Of a stretch of 64,000 bases of DNA, positions 1 through 11,320 are shown one piece after another (the first letter of the stretch is position 1; each line of letters opens with the position of its first letter). The stretch is taken from positions 21,629-85,628 of the forward strand of contig NXFV01001370.1 in NCBI GenBank assembly GCA_002803225.1, written 5' to 3'. The translations under genes were made by a program, and so were the position numbers. This stretch comes from Gamarada debralockiae. Its lineage: Eukaryota > Ascomycota > Leotiomycetes > Helotiales > Hyphodiscaceae. The notes beneath the pieces were generated by a model that made no database searches, had not been told where the DNA came from, and saw only the letters and a program-made list of their open reading frames with translations.

Positions 1-1841
1 GGAGCTCGAGGGCACGAGGGACTGGTGATGTGCTTTCAAAACGTGATTTGAGTCTCAAAGATGAGCTGTTTACGGTTGGCCTTTGACCTGAAAAGCCAAC
101 CGCAACGAAATACAGAATCAAAAATAACCACTATTTCCATTATCTTGAATCACTGAAATTACAGAATTTTAGCCCATCAGGCCACCAAGAGTTTATTCCT
201 CAGGCTATCTCACAAAACAGTGGATCTTTTTACACCAAGCTTTCTGATCTCCGCCGATTTTTCAACGATTTCGGCAACGCTCCTGCTCGGGGAAAATTTC
301 CGCGGCGCATTTAGATCTCATATCGGCCTGCCGATCTCACTCACTAAAAATATTAGAACGATTAATTTTGCACATCAAAGGTCCAGAACGCTGCCACGTA
401 AGTTCCATCATGTGAGCCGGCTGGCTAACTGAGCACTTATGCGCACCAAGTACATAATAGTTTTTGTGCGCCATTTGTGAAGAGCCTATGAAGATGACAT
501 AAAAGATGGGGGAGGGCCTGCATAAGAGTTTTCACTGCTCCATAGTGACGAGAGTGGAGATTGGATAACCAAAGCCTAACTTGTGCAGATTTTTTGTGCC
601 TGCATTGGGGCTTCATGCTCGGCGACACTATCTTCTCTGCTTTCTTGAAGGTTTGTTTGAGTTGGAGGGTCACCTATGTTGCGGATTGGAGGACACTGAA
701 ATCCTGACTCTTTTGCTTCCTACCGTGCCTTGCTGTCGGGGGGCAATCGGACGGAATCTTCCTTGCTTTTTTGTTGAGTTTTTCGTTGTCCGATGCTTCT
801 GACGTACCTGCAGACGTGGACACGTACTGTACCTGCACAAGATGATGATAGTGGAGGGGTGGAGCGAATGGACGACGAGTGCATGCATGGAAAGCGAAAT
901 TCCTTGTGAACTCATGTGAACCTCGAGTGTCGTTCAATTTTAGTTCTGGTCGGCGGCCTCGAGGCCTTTTAATGAGGCCATGCGGCCTGTGGTGAGAGAC
1001 TGGTTGATGGGAAATGTCTATTTCAGCGTCAACGGCCTCGAATTGGCGGCCATGTTTTGTCGGAACATAAGCGCGCAGTGACCTAGTTGGCCAGTCATCG
1101 TACCGTTCCGTCGGAATGATTCAGCCTTGACAGGACGTCATCCGATAGAGTAATGTTACTCGTCCTCGCTTTGAATCGCCCGGAAAGTATCAACGCTTTT
1201 GCTGGAATGCGTCAGTCTCGACTTACCAAGGAATGCGACGACGTGTCCTGGTCCGGCCCCGTCAGAAAGTCTCACTGACTGTTGCTGAATCAACTGTCCA
1301 GTCATCCCTATTCCCAACAATAACATACTTTGAAGCATAGTACTGCAGGTGCTCATCCTCGGTCTACGAACCACTCGGAAGCGTGCAATGACTGAGCATT
1401 GCTCGAAACCAGGCAGGGTGACCTGGCCAACTTGGCCGCTGAATTAATTCAATCTGAATGATCGAACGCCTGTTGGTAGACGATGCCAGCGAAGCATCTC
1501 TTGTTTGTCCCGCTATGGAGTACTTGGGGTCTAATGCCACCTCAGCAGCGGCAAATTCGAGTGGCCGTCGTGATGGAAAACCAACTTGATCAAGAGAACT
1601 GCGAAAGGAAAAGCAGACCCAATCGAATACACCGTCGAACGAAACCTGAATCACTTACATTCAGTCCTTGTTCGAGGTCTCTTGATCCCGACAACCAACA
1701 GTCCCCAAGCCCATGTACGAATAACGAACAAGAAAATGAGCCAGATTACAGTATATTCTTGTATTATCCCAATCTACCATATCCAGTTGCCCATCCATCT
1801 AGACTTTACTCCAAACAAAGTACCTAACGCCTATAGCCTTG
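1..1841. other. Non-coding stretch, no gene seen
   Basis: Only short overlapping reading frames on both strands, none with a recognisable domain, signal peptide or spliceable continuation. The part at about 930-1050 is rich in GGCC/GGCCTCGAGGCC-type palindromes, but I see no element boundary. The right end is the 3' flank of the Atg14-like gene. Confidence 0.6.
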
Positions 1842-3437
1842 CTACCTAGGCTTCAACTTCGTCCAGCCACTGGTGCCCTGTTTCCTCTCACCATCACCAG
1901 GTGCCATCTCCCCAGCTTCTGTCACAGTCTTCATACTCATGAAGCTCTGCATACCCAGTCCCAGTCCCAGACCTCTTTCTCCTTCTCTTCTAGTCCCAAC
2001 AACCACTCCGTCGGTTTCCATCTCATCGTCCACTGCCCAAGCATCTTGATCCAACATCTCCCATTCTGCATTCGCGACTTCGCTCATGAGTTTCGCTTTG
2101 AGTCTGTCGGCGAGCTTCATAGGGCTCGGTAGTTTCCAGCTTCGTATGAAGTCTGTGCCATCTGCATTTCCAAGGAACGAGTGTGCGGTGCCATGGGAGA
2201 AGCGCCCCATGACTGAGCCAGGAGCCTTCTGGTCTTCCGCCTCACTCTCGCCATTCCGACCGCTACTTTTTGTGGGTGTAGACTGAGTAGACGGTACGCG
2301 GCTACCTGGGGAGGGACGAGGTTGTGAGCCGATCAGGAGATTGAAGAAGTTCTTTCCGATGTTGCAGACGTCTTCGAAGGTACTGTTATCGCCCACTGGT
2401 ATCCCTTGACTTTTGCAGAGCCACGCGATATCGTACGCAAGGAGAGTGACGGCTTCTAGAAACAAGCCATATCCGGCCGGGTCTTCGGTCGCTAGTATAG
2501 GGAGAGGTTTCGATATGAAAAGGGGTCGTGGACGTGGCTGGTTGGGCTGCTCAGCAATATGCCGCGATGCTGTAGGGCTGTTGTTGGACGAATGTCCCGG
2601 TGTAGTCCCTGGAAAAGGCACATTTGTATGTTTGTATGAGGCTAGGAGGGGGAAGATCGTGGGGAGAGGGTAGTCTCGATGAGGGAGGGTGATTTCGGCA
2701 GGGAGGCGAATAGCTAGGTAATGCGTAGATAGCATCAGAAGATGCACGATGTGAGACAAAGCTGTTGAGATCTGTGCCGGACTCGCAGCTGCAAGAAAGT
2801 CAGTGTTGCTTCTTACGAGACACAAAGGAGACTTACTATTCAAGGACCTCAAGTCCACGATCCCTATTCCTCCTATTCGGTATTCTTCCAGTCCACCATT
2901 CCGTCGTACTCGCCGAAGCCCGTACAATTTCGCAGCCTCGCCGCACAGAAACGCTCTCGATGAGGCCGTAAGATTGTGTGTCTGGTTCCACTTGTATTTC
3001 GTCATACGAATCGACTTCTCGACCTCCTCAGTCTGTCTCGTTCGCCGTGCCTCGATCCCATTTGATGCAGTTGCAAGTTCCGACTTTCTGCGAGAGATCA
3101 CAGCCTTTTTCTTCGCTAGCTCTTCCCTTGCCTTGTCAACCTTCACTCGCAACTCATCCGCATGTGCGATGATCTGCTGCATCCTATCTACGGCTTGATC
3201 CTTCTCAGAAATCAGTCTGTTAACATCCGCCAGATCTGCTGCCGCCTTATGTGGGTGTGCATCGTCGTTATTCGGCTTCGATGCGAGCAGAGACGTGATT
3301 TCTCGATCGAGGGCATCCTTCTCGAGGAGGATTCGGGCATTCTGGATTCGAGGATCGTATAGTTGGTTCCGGGCATCAGTCGGACATAGAAATGGTAGCT
3401 TGCGTCCCCCGGTTCGAAAGCAGATGTCGCACTGCAT
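1842..3437 (-). CDS. atg14: Atg14/UVRAG-family autophagy protein (PI3-kinase complex subunit)
   Basis: Proteins of this family (PF10186) are coiled-coil subunits that direct the Vps34 PI3-kinase complex to autophagosome formation sites or endosomes. I chose the ATG at 3437 because the protein then opens with MQCDIC, the conserved cysteine motif, followed by LCPTDARN and DPRIQNARILLEKD, the usual N-terminus of fungal Atg14. A heptad-rich coiled coil spans about residues 30-150. A conserved segment near residues 300-380 contains GLFLEAVTLLAYDIAWLC. The C-terminus is rich in charged and Gly residues. An intron at 2789-2836 (GTAAGT to TTGCAG, 48 bases, CTGAC branch site) is a multiple of three without a stop, so it can be missed; removing it restores a clean join into ASPAQIS. 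The spliced length is about 515 residues. Vps38/UVRAG is the main alternative. It is divergent from the gene at 3914. Confidence 0.8.
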   Translation of the reverse strand: MQCDICFRTGGRKLPFLCPTDARNQLYDPRIQNARILLEKDALDREITSLLASKPNNDDAHPHKAAADLADVNRLISEKDQAVDRMQQIIAHADELRVKVDKAREELAKKKAVISRRKSELATASNGIEARRTRQTEEVEKSIRMTKYKWNQTHNLTASSRAFLCGEAAKLYGLRRVRRNGGLEEYRIGGIGIVDLRSLNSKSPLCLVRSNTDFLAAASPAQISTALSHIVHLLMLSTHYLAIRLPAEITLPHRDYPLPTIFPLLASYKHTNVPFPGTTPGHSSNNSPTASRHIAEQPNQPRPRPLFISKPLPILATEDPAGYGLFLEAVTLLAYDIAWLCKSQGIPVGDNSTFEDVCNIGKNFFNLLIGSQPRPSPGSRVPSTQSTPTKSSGRNGESEAEDQKAPGSVMGRFSHGTAHSFLGNADGTDFIRSWKLPSPMKLADRLKAKLMSEVANAEWEMLDQDAWAVDDEMETDGVVVGTRREGERGLGLGLGMQSFMSMKTVTEAGEMAPGDGERKQGTSGWTKLKPR

Positions 3438-3913
3438 CTCGCGAAGCCTATGAAGGCTCGGTGTGTCGGGCTTGTTCAGAGGCTTGTGAATGTCTAGGAG
3501 CAATCAAAGAGCGTAAGGCGATGCTCGAGCGGTCAAGCCGATGCATAGCTCAGTTTTGTATGGTTTGGAGAGGCGGTACAAAGTATTACATGGATATCAT
3601 GTTGTGTGAATGCGAAGCATCCCCAGGTCCGAGAATAGCGTAAGGCTGGCGCTTCGAGTACATTCACCGACGTCTCATGCCGCAGTCTGTTATCGCCTTA
3701 TCAAGAGCGCTAAGGGAGTCATGTGACGCGTGGCTATTTCGTGTTTGGAAGTCGCGCTTAACCTCGTTCAAACCGAAAACAACAATCTTTCCACAAAGAC
3801 CTTGTTGCTCTTTCCAACTTTCAGTGTATGAAGAAATTTTCATACCGGCTTCCTTTCTATCGACCTTCCAAAGACCCTCGACCTCTCTGATTCGCACATT
3901 TGACTCATTTCTC
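3438..3913. promoter_or_regulatory. Divergent intergenic region
   Basis: 476 bases lie between the start codons of the Atg14-like gene (minus strand) and the coiled-coil gene (plus strand), so this interval must contain both 5' leaders and core promoters. An open frame from 3677 runs into the plus-strand gene but has no conserved-looking content. No specific regulatory motif is clear. Confidence 0.4.
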
Positions 3914-4681
3914 ATGTCCTCAACACCTCCAGAAACACCACTGAAGCCTACCATGGCAGTCGACAATGAAAACCTCACCTCTAAGGCTCAGTCATCAGAT
4001 ACGCCCTCGGAAAGTGATGCCAAGAGGCCAGCAGCTGAAACTCCGTCAAAGGACATCAAACAATCCAGACCTCGTTCAGAGGTTCAAGTTCCATCCACTC
4101 CTCCACACGAAGACCATGAAGACGGCCCAGTCGGCAAGAATGCTCCCCAAGTAGAGCAGATCCGCTCAGAAACTTCAGAAGATCCGACTGAGATGACCAA
4201 GGACGACCGTGAAGTTGAGACTGAAGGCACTGAACCCGACTCCAATACCGAAATTACACCAATGGATTGGTCGGACTTCGAGAATCGCTACAGGGATGCT
4301 ATAGAGAAGGCAAATGAGGAAGAGGACGCACTCCTTGCTGAATTTGAGAAATATGTCGAGGTGAGTCAATCATTCTTATTATTCTTTCTGATGCTAATGA
4401 GCCATGAAGGTATTCAGAATCTGGTCTCTGGCCACAGCTCAGCGTGACAATGACAGAGGTTGGAAGCGGCGAGTATCCAAGACATGTCTCATTGTACGTG
4501 GCTAATGCCCATCAGATTGAAAACCCGACAGCGATATGTCCAGTTGGCCGAGGTAAAGTTGGAGGAGAAAAAGAAGCATTGTGAGTGGCATGCGCCTTCA
4601 TGGCAGTCATCAAGCTAATTCAATTCAGACGAGGAAGTTGTTCAAGCATTCCAGAAGGCGTTGGAATTGCTGCGTCGCTGA
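3914..4681 (+). CDS. Small acidic protein with C-terminal coiled coil, unknown function
   Basis: I do not recognise a named family. Three introns give a coherent product: 4361-4409 (GTGAGT to GAAG, CTAAT branch), 4473-4531 (GTATCC to ACAG, CTAAT branch) and 4581-4628 (GTGAGT to TCAG). Spliced, the protein has a disordered Thr/Ser/Glu/Pro-rich first half, then MDWSDFENRYRDAIEKA, an acidic EEEDALLAEFEKYVEV, VFRIWSLATAQRDNDRGWKR, and a helical end with AEVKLEEKKKHYEEVVQAF before LLRR and the stop. A start at 3953 (ACCATGG context) is equally possible. For the second intron a GC-AG alternative (4469-4514) also keeps the frame, but places the acceptor too close to the branch site. The amphipathic C-terminal half suggests a structural or adaptor protein; that is inference. 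Confidence 0.65.
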
Positions 4682-6223
4682 TCTCGGCTTATCTTGTTGC
4701 CTCACAACTGTGGTCTATGATCCGGCAATTTCATTGAGTCAATGGTGTGTAGAAAGGTTGGGCACATCGGCTGGGTATGTTCTTGCAGGCGTTTGGAGGG
4801 TAAAATGTGGGCAGGCAGGTTGTCATTTGCTTCCAAGATACCCATCGTACATTTTTTGCTTCTTGCAGCACATTACGATCTCCTTGCCCAAAATCATATC
4901 GTGGCCAATAGTTTTCTGCGTTCCGTGCCAATTGTGAGCAGGCATTTCATCAAGCTAATCCTCGAGAGTTATCGGTAAGGCTTGGCAACTCATTGTCGGC
5001 TGCACTCAATCGGTCAACCTATCTCATTATATAAAGAAATCAGACCCTCTGGGTGAGACTTACATTGTCAACCGCCCAATCCAGCACTCTCCCGATGGAA
5101 ACCTTCAATAGAGTAACGAATAGTAGGTCCGCTCACGACTTCCCACGATCAGCAATCTACAGACTTTTCTCTGTCCAAAAACTCCGACATCAACAAAGGA
5201 CATCCGTCATCTCTTACCTTTTGCATGGCCTGCGATTGACACATCGAACAGCCACTGTGCAGAGACACGACCTAGGGAGGATGGTCTACTGACAGTCCTA
5301 GGACAGTCCGCCAACGAGAATAAGGCATCTCTTTTCCAGCCACTCCTAAGGTTTGTATGAATTGATGAAAAGGCCTGGAGAAGATCTAAGATGGAGGCTG
5401 ATGGCTTGGAGATTTCTTTGGAAGAAATGGCAATAGGAGGTGGGTACCATCAATGTAAGGAGAAGCAACCAAACGCAATCCAATATGTCGAGTGATGATC
5501 CAGATTCACCATAGCTGACAAAGAGTCATATTTGTCTGTATATAAAAGGACCTGCTCACGAATCTTTCGTTGGGAAACAGCTGATTCTGGATACCGTCGC
5601 AACCGCCAAAGATAGAACCTGGGCTCACTATTCGTACCTACAAAAGCAGCCAGGTCAGAGAGTTTTCCCCTTCTTTAATTCAACGTTGCAGTTCTGTTTT
5701 GAAGCTGAGCTTGAAGCATGGACTTCAAGCTGTGAACTTGTGATATCGCGACAACTTGATGATCGACATCGACATTCAGCTCGCTGACAATCAAACATCC
5801 CTGGCCAATTTTTCATGCTACACGCCATAACACCGGAGCTGAAATCTTTCTGGGTACCAAATTAACTTGCATTACCGGGCGGGCAGAGGGTAACGTGGGG
5901 ATTCTTCTTCGGAGTGTTCAGTAAGTTTGATGAACTGTAATGTGCCTGTAATGTAAAGGCGCCTCGTGGTCTAGATCACATAGGAACATGGAGGTCCCAC
6001 GATTCCACAACGGCCCTCGTAAATTTGGTTCACTTAGATTGTGTACTCGCTTTTCAACATCTGCGTTCTTGAATGGCCCATGTAGATTGATTCTTGCAGT
6101 CCATCGCATTCATTTCAACTACCTGAGGCGTGAAACCCAAATTTTGAATAAGTCATCATCATAAAACTTCTCAAACGAAGCCAAGAACCCCTAATTAATG
6201 CCTCTCCCATCAACAATGAACGC
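4682..6223. other. Non-coding stretch between genes
   Basis: No frame with domain-like content on either strand; the longest open frames are under 120 codons and low in complexity. No tRNA or transposon end is apparent. The right end is the 3' flank of the decayed lipase. Confidence 0.5.
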
Positions 6224-7663
6224 TCAAGTAGGAACATCCTTTTGAGCATAGGGTATAATGGCAGGCTCCGTCAAAGTCTTGTTAGGATATGACTAAATAT
6301 AAAGCGCAGCAATAGTGATGGCCGCCTAAGTAGCAAGCACATTCTTTAAGCTCAACCCATTTGGCACGATCTTCTGGCACTCACCAATGACATTGATTCT
6401 GCTCAATTGTCCAGGTTCTCCATTGACAAGGGCATCCTTCGCGAGAGCGAAGGTAAGGGGATTGTACAGGACACCCTCGTGGAAGTAGAGTGTTCCGGCT
6501 GGCTGGAAGACAGAGCAGGTTGCTTGGACCCCGGTGTTGGAGACACCTACGCGGCGCTCGTCGAGGATGAAGGCTGAGGCGCTGGCGCCTTGTTGGGGCT
6601 CAACGAATTCATCGAAGGCGGAGTATACTGATGCTGTGGGAACGTAGGCTGAGGCACCACCGGCGTTTCTTAGGGTGGCGATGAAGGTGGAGTTTGTACT
6701 CTTGCTGGATGGTTGTTAGCATTAAACTACATTTTGATACCGTGCAACTTACCTGAATGACAGAGGGAGCACAAGGAAGTTGAGGGAAGCCTGGCCACAA
6801 GAAGTAGGCGAGGAGAGTGCCGTAGTAGCCATCATTGATGGCGATGGCGTTGGAGACAATGTTTCTGGGTGATGGCTAGTAAGTGAAAGCCCATTGGCTA
6901 CCGATGGAACCAGGCTGACCAGGAGAGAATGGAAACATTCTTGTGGCTCGAGATGGCGGAGAGTAGCTCATGGGCGTAGACAGTGCATTCAGCGTTGACT
7001 TGGGATGTCGTTAAGCTGAGTACCTAGAATGCTGAGGTAGATTGGGTCGGCGTAGTCGGACCCAGCGAAATGCTTGCTAAAGTTGGAACCGAAGTTCTCT
7101 CCGCCGGTCGCAGCGGTACCGGGAATTAAGATGACAGGAGAACCTTGCCGTATTGGAATCCAGGAGGGATGTAGATGGCACCTCTCAATGCGCTTTCGGA
7201 GACAGAATAAGGGGCATCGTTGGCACCCTTCTTTGGGTAACGGGTGGGATTGCAGGGGCATGGTTAAGGTTATTGTTCGAGTTCTCAAGGGGCGACTCGG
7301 CGAGGGTATCGTTAACGAGATCCTCGGGTGCAAGACCGTTCAAGATAAATCAAGTCCGCTGACGAAGACGTCCGTGAGGTTTGCGGCGTAGACGCTTGTA
7401 CTGCTAGAGAGCGCGGCTGGAATGTTTGAAGGAGCTGGTGATGGGACGATGCCTTCGATAACATTCACGAGAATGGAAGATCCAGCAGCGAGGATAGCTC
7501 CGTCTTCCTCAAGACCAGTAACAATGGGTTAGATTTGCCCACTACTGATGACTGTGCTGGAAGCGGCAGCGTCTCTCTTGTTGGGAAGTTCTTCGGGTTG
7601 TGTGGGCATTGGGCGAGCCAACACCACCGCGGCGAACAAGGCCAAGTAGACGAAGCTCTTCAT
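6224..7663 (-). pseudogene. Decayed secreted CALB-like lipase
   Basis: The minus strand encodes the remains of a Candida antarctica lipase B-type secreted lipase. The ATG at 7663 opens a signal peptide (MKSFVYLALFAAVVLARP), followed by TGLEEDGAILAAG, then PVILIPGTAATGGENFGSNF (oxyanion-loop region), SDYADPIYLSILG, and SSHKNVSILSWS where the nucleophile motif should be. After an intron near 6704-6755 a long clean stretch runs through FDEFVEPQQG (catalytic Asp region) and GTLYFHEGVLYNPLTFAL (catalytic His region). At least four frame changes and stops break it: TAA after SSGQI, a TAG where the family has Trp, TAG after NVLAT and another TAG soon after. The total span fits a full-length gene of about 460 codons. 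A TATAAG sits near 7777-7784, about 115 bases upstream. Confidence 0.85.
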
Positions 7664-8742
7664 CTTGTCATGAGTTTCTTGGGATTCTGCAGCAAGGCTA
7701 CAAGGGAGGAAGCCAGGAGGAGACAAAGATGCAAGGATGCAGACGGGACGGCACAGACAAAATGACATCTGGGGATACTTATATCTCTGGGATGTGGCCT
7801 TTCTCATAAGGCTATCCACTGCCGCTACTGCAAGTAGTCTCAGAGATCGAGCCATCTGGTAAAAACCCGTCTTCAAGGACTCGGTTTGTTCTCGGTGTGT
7901 TTAACCTTTCAAGCCATACGGCTTCAAAAGTCGAAAACAAGAACTTCGGCAGATCACTGCTGTAGATGACATAGTTTCCACACCCCTTTCAATAACGGGG
8001 ACAACCCTTTCCCCAAACATCGATGCGGGGAAATACTAGTCTTGTTGTAGGTGGACCGAGGCGAACTAGCAGGAGCGGTCAGGTACTTGGTCAAGAACGT
8101 GCTTACACGCTGCAGTCCCTGAGTCCAGAAGAATTTAAATAGTAGAGACAAAAGGAATCCCGAGAGCTTTCATGAGATATATTTTACATCATCCAGAGCA
8201 TACAAGTAGACGTGGAGAAAGTGATACGGAGACTGTAAACAGCACCGGCAGCTTGGCATGACGAGCGCAGCTATGGGAGCAGGAAAATCCCTCTTTAAAC
8301 CCAGAAATCTACTCAAATAACATTAGAGATCTAGCAGTTTGAAGAGACCGAAGCCGTTTCGTAGATGGCCAGTTTTTGCGTCCAATTATCAATCGTTTAT
8401 CAAGTTCCAGTCCTTCTAGTCCGCGGGGGGTAATTCCGTGAACGACGAGGCCCGGAAAGATCAACGTCGAGGTTGATGAAAGTGGTATCACACGTGCAGT
8501 TGACGTATCGATAAGATTTGTTTGAACAGCGAGGCGGAGAGAATCTGAAGATCTTCAACTTTTGATGAAGAGATGTGCAAATCTTTTTGTGGTCAAGGCT
8601 CGAGCAGGTGATCTCGCGTTGAGCATGATGCTGCTCTAAAGTCTGCCGTACAAAATTCCCTTTTCTGGCAATTTCGTTCCTCGACTCTTCATGCAGAGAC
8701 GATGTGAGTAAGTCGCGTCTCATTCAAATCTTCGTTGCCAGC
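7664..8742. other. Non-coding stretch; divergent promoters
   Basis: Lies between the start of the lipase pseudogene (minus) and the acidic-protein gene (plus). Short frames only, no domain, no repeat that I can delimit. Confidence 0.45.
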
Positions 8743-9481
8743 ATGGCAGAGTCAGTTCTTCCTCCTCCAGATATTACGCCGGTAAGACACACGGTAATAG
8801 AATTATGCTCCTCAACTAACAAAGAACTAGGAGGATCTCTCAAATTTCCACAACGCGCACTTCTCCTCGACATCAGTGGATCATTTCACAGAGCACTTTC
8901 TGGGCACAGTGGAGGACGAGGAATATCAGGAAGAAGCAGAAGACGATGGGCTAGGATATTACGAAGATGGGGTGAAGCGTACCTTGACCGACGAACAAAT
9001 TGCGATTTTTAGGCACTCCGAAATCCAAGCTTTGCTGCGAGACCGTCGACATGCTGAAGAAGCGAAGGAGGACGAATATGAGAGCCCTATTATCGAATCC
9101 GCTGAGCCTCTACTCGATGAGGATACGCTGGAGGACAAATATAGGAGCCCTGCTGTCACTGAGTCTCCGATAGAGGAAGGAGAGTTTGAGGACGGCGAGC
9201 TTGACGATGACATCTCGATCCCACAGACTACAGCTCCTCAGCCCCCGCAAACGCGGAGCAACAAGAAGAATAAGCGGAAAAAGAACAGGAACGCAAAGAA
9301 GGAGCAGCGGCCCCGGCAGCCAAGTGGCTTTTTCAAACTGAATGTAAAGCCCGATCTGAGGAAACGAACTTGGGATAAGGTGGATACTGGGTTGGGAAAT
9401 CTGGATTACGATGAGGATAACAGCGCACCGGCTCCGACTCATACCGCACAGAGGAGGCGTATCTCCTACGATGATGATTGA
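8743..9481 (+). CDS. Acidic/basic conserved fungal protein (possibly DUF3807)
   Basis: Exon 1 is 8743-8781 (MAESVLPPPDITP); the intron at 8782-8830 (GTAAGA to ACTAG, CTAAC branch) is phase 0 and joins EDLSNFHNAHFSSTSVDHF. The middle carries a strongly acidic run, then DGLGYYEDGVKRTLTDEQIA and IFRHSEIQALLRDRR, which look like the conserved core. A Lys/Arg-rich cluster near residue 155 (NKKNKRKKNRNAKKEQR) looks like a nuclear or nucleolar targeting signal. The C-terminus has GFFKLNVKPDLRKRTWDKVD. Product of 229 residues. From memory the core resembles DUF3807, a fungal family of unknown function; I cannot verify that. The basic signal suggests a nuclear location. Confidence 0.75.
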
Positions 9482-10112
9482 GATGGCAAACAATTAGAAA
9501 GACATTGGATCATACCCACTCTACGAGAAAGGGTCCCTTGCGCGTCCTTCTTGCAGCAAGAGCGTTTGATTATCCACTATAGGTGAGCGATGCTTCTTCT
9601 ACCTCCCCCACCCCGAAGTCGAATGATGAAAATCATAGTATCGTCATCCTTAGTCTTACCCTGGCGGCTGTTTCTGGCTATTCCAGCTTCACGCGAGGTC
9701 TTGATGAAACAATAATCTTCTCTCTGAATGGCTTCATTTCTTCCGCAGAAAGTTAGACCACTTCCATAAAGCAGGAGCTAATTCTGAGACAACCATAGGT
9801 CCTCCCACCGGAAATCATCCTGCCTCAACGAAAAACTCGATCTCGAGTCGGTACATAGCATGGACTCCTGTGGTCAGAAACATGGGTATCCATTGGGTGG
9901 CGCTTCCTGGATAGCTAGAGTGTGATATCGGATCATGTAATAGTATGGCAAGCAACTTGCCATATGAGATGGCCCGAAAGGGACAATGTTCGTTGTAGAT
10001 TGAGGACAAGGCTGAATCACAGCCCTGTCCCGCGTTCGGCTAGAAATGAAACTATAGTTGTTCAACGCCACCCACCCATCTTTTCTTCATACTTTTGATC
10101 ATATACCGCAAA
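9482..10112. other. Intergenic stretch, nothing recognised
   Basis: Contains the 3' flank of the acidic-protein gene and the promoter of the next gene. No conserved frame, repeat or RNA gene seen. Confidence 0.45.
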
Positions 10113-11248
10113 ATGAGTGACCCACCAAGCTACGACGAAGATCTTCTATCCCGATTAAATGCCCTCAAAAAGTCGACCATTCAACTCGATTCATCAAAGT
10201 AAATCCAATTCAAACGGCACATGTACAAATGCTAAGCCTCGATAGACCCAAGCCCATCTTCGACACCACCTCCAAGCAGCCGACCCCAGAATCCGACCTC
10301 TCAACACGTCTTCGCAGTCTCAGAAATGGCTCTTCATCACCATCGCCATCGCCGTCACCAGCAGCTAAAGTTCCCCCGCCATCGCGTGCTACACCAGTGC
10401 CAACAGCCAGCCTCGACCTTACCGACGAAGACGATCCACTGCGCAGCACAGGAGGCATCGACGACAAAATCCTCGATGAGCTTTTAGCAGATCTCGGTCT
10501 AGATGATCAATGGAAACTGAATCCCGATGATCCGGATGATATCCAGAAGTTGCTTGATGAAGCCAAGAATTATTTACCCCGCGATGACGAGCCGCCGGAG
10601 CCAACTCCTAAAGAGGGCGAGAAGGGTAGCACCAAGGGGAAGAGGGATGAGTACTTGATTAGGGATCTTGATATGTCGGTCTTTGCTTTAGATGATGAGG
10701 ATGGGAAGGCAAGTGATGCAGTGCATTCAAGGCTGGTGGCTGAGTCAGGTGAAGCGCAGGATATCGTTCAGAGATTGTTGGATGAGGTGAATCTTGAGAG
10801 CCAGAACAATCCTGAAGCAGAAGAAGAGACTGTGGATGCACCAAGGAAGGACATAAAAGATGACGAGGAACTTTCGCTTCCCTCTGCTCCATCAAAACTA
10901 CCTGAGCCTTCCACAGCAGAACGAAGCCGGAAGTCGATCGATTTCGAATCTGACATCGCAGCACGAATGGCCGCATTGAGAGGATTGGGAGCTACGAACG
11001 AGCTTGGTCTACCTACAGCACCGACCTTCAAGCCAATAGATAAGCCTGTGAAAGGCGCGATGAAGAAGTATACGGACGAGGAGATTGAAAGTTGGTGCAT
11101 CATCTGCAACGATGACGCCACGGTGAAGTGCATGGGCTGTGATGGGGATCTATACTGTGCGAAGTGTTGGAAAGAGGGGCATATGGGACCTGATGTGGGA
11201 TTTGAGGAGAAAACACACAAGTGGACGAAGTTCAAGAAGCCTAATTGA
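10113..11248 (+). CDS. ANCHR/ZFYVE19-like protein: three MIM1-like motifs plus B-box-type zinc finger
   Basis: Exon 1 is 10113-10198 and exon 2 is 10246-11248. The intron (GTAAAT to GATAG, 47 bases) splits the codon for Lys29, giving 362 residues. The C-terminal region (about 313-341) has CIICNDDATVKC, MGCDGDLYCAKCWKEGH: a cysteine/histidine cross-brace finger very close to the C-terminal finger of animal ANCHR (ZFYVE19), a NoCut abscission-checkpoint factor that binds VPS4 through a MIM1 motif. Three segments here fit the MIM1 consensus (acidic-x-x-L-x-x-R-L-x-x-L-K/R): EDLLSRLNALKK (about 10-20), ESDLSTRLRSLR (44-55) and ESDIAARMAALR (263-274). The rest is disordered, Pro/Ser-rich and acidic. 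A role with ESCRT-III/VPS4 is inferred from these motifs. Confidence 0.8.
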
Positions 11249-11320
11249 GACAAGTGATCTGATAGTCTCAATCTACATACAAAGGCAAAGTGGTATCTCC
11301 AAAACTATGAGTCATGATTC

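Noticed and set aside
10768..11271. Minus-strand 167-codon frame over the ANCHR-like gene
   Set aside because: Shadow of the zinc-finger gene on the plus strand; Ser-rich low-complexity product.
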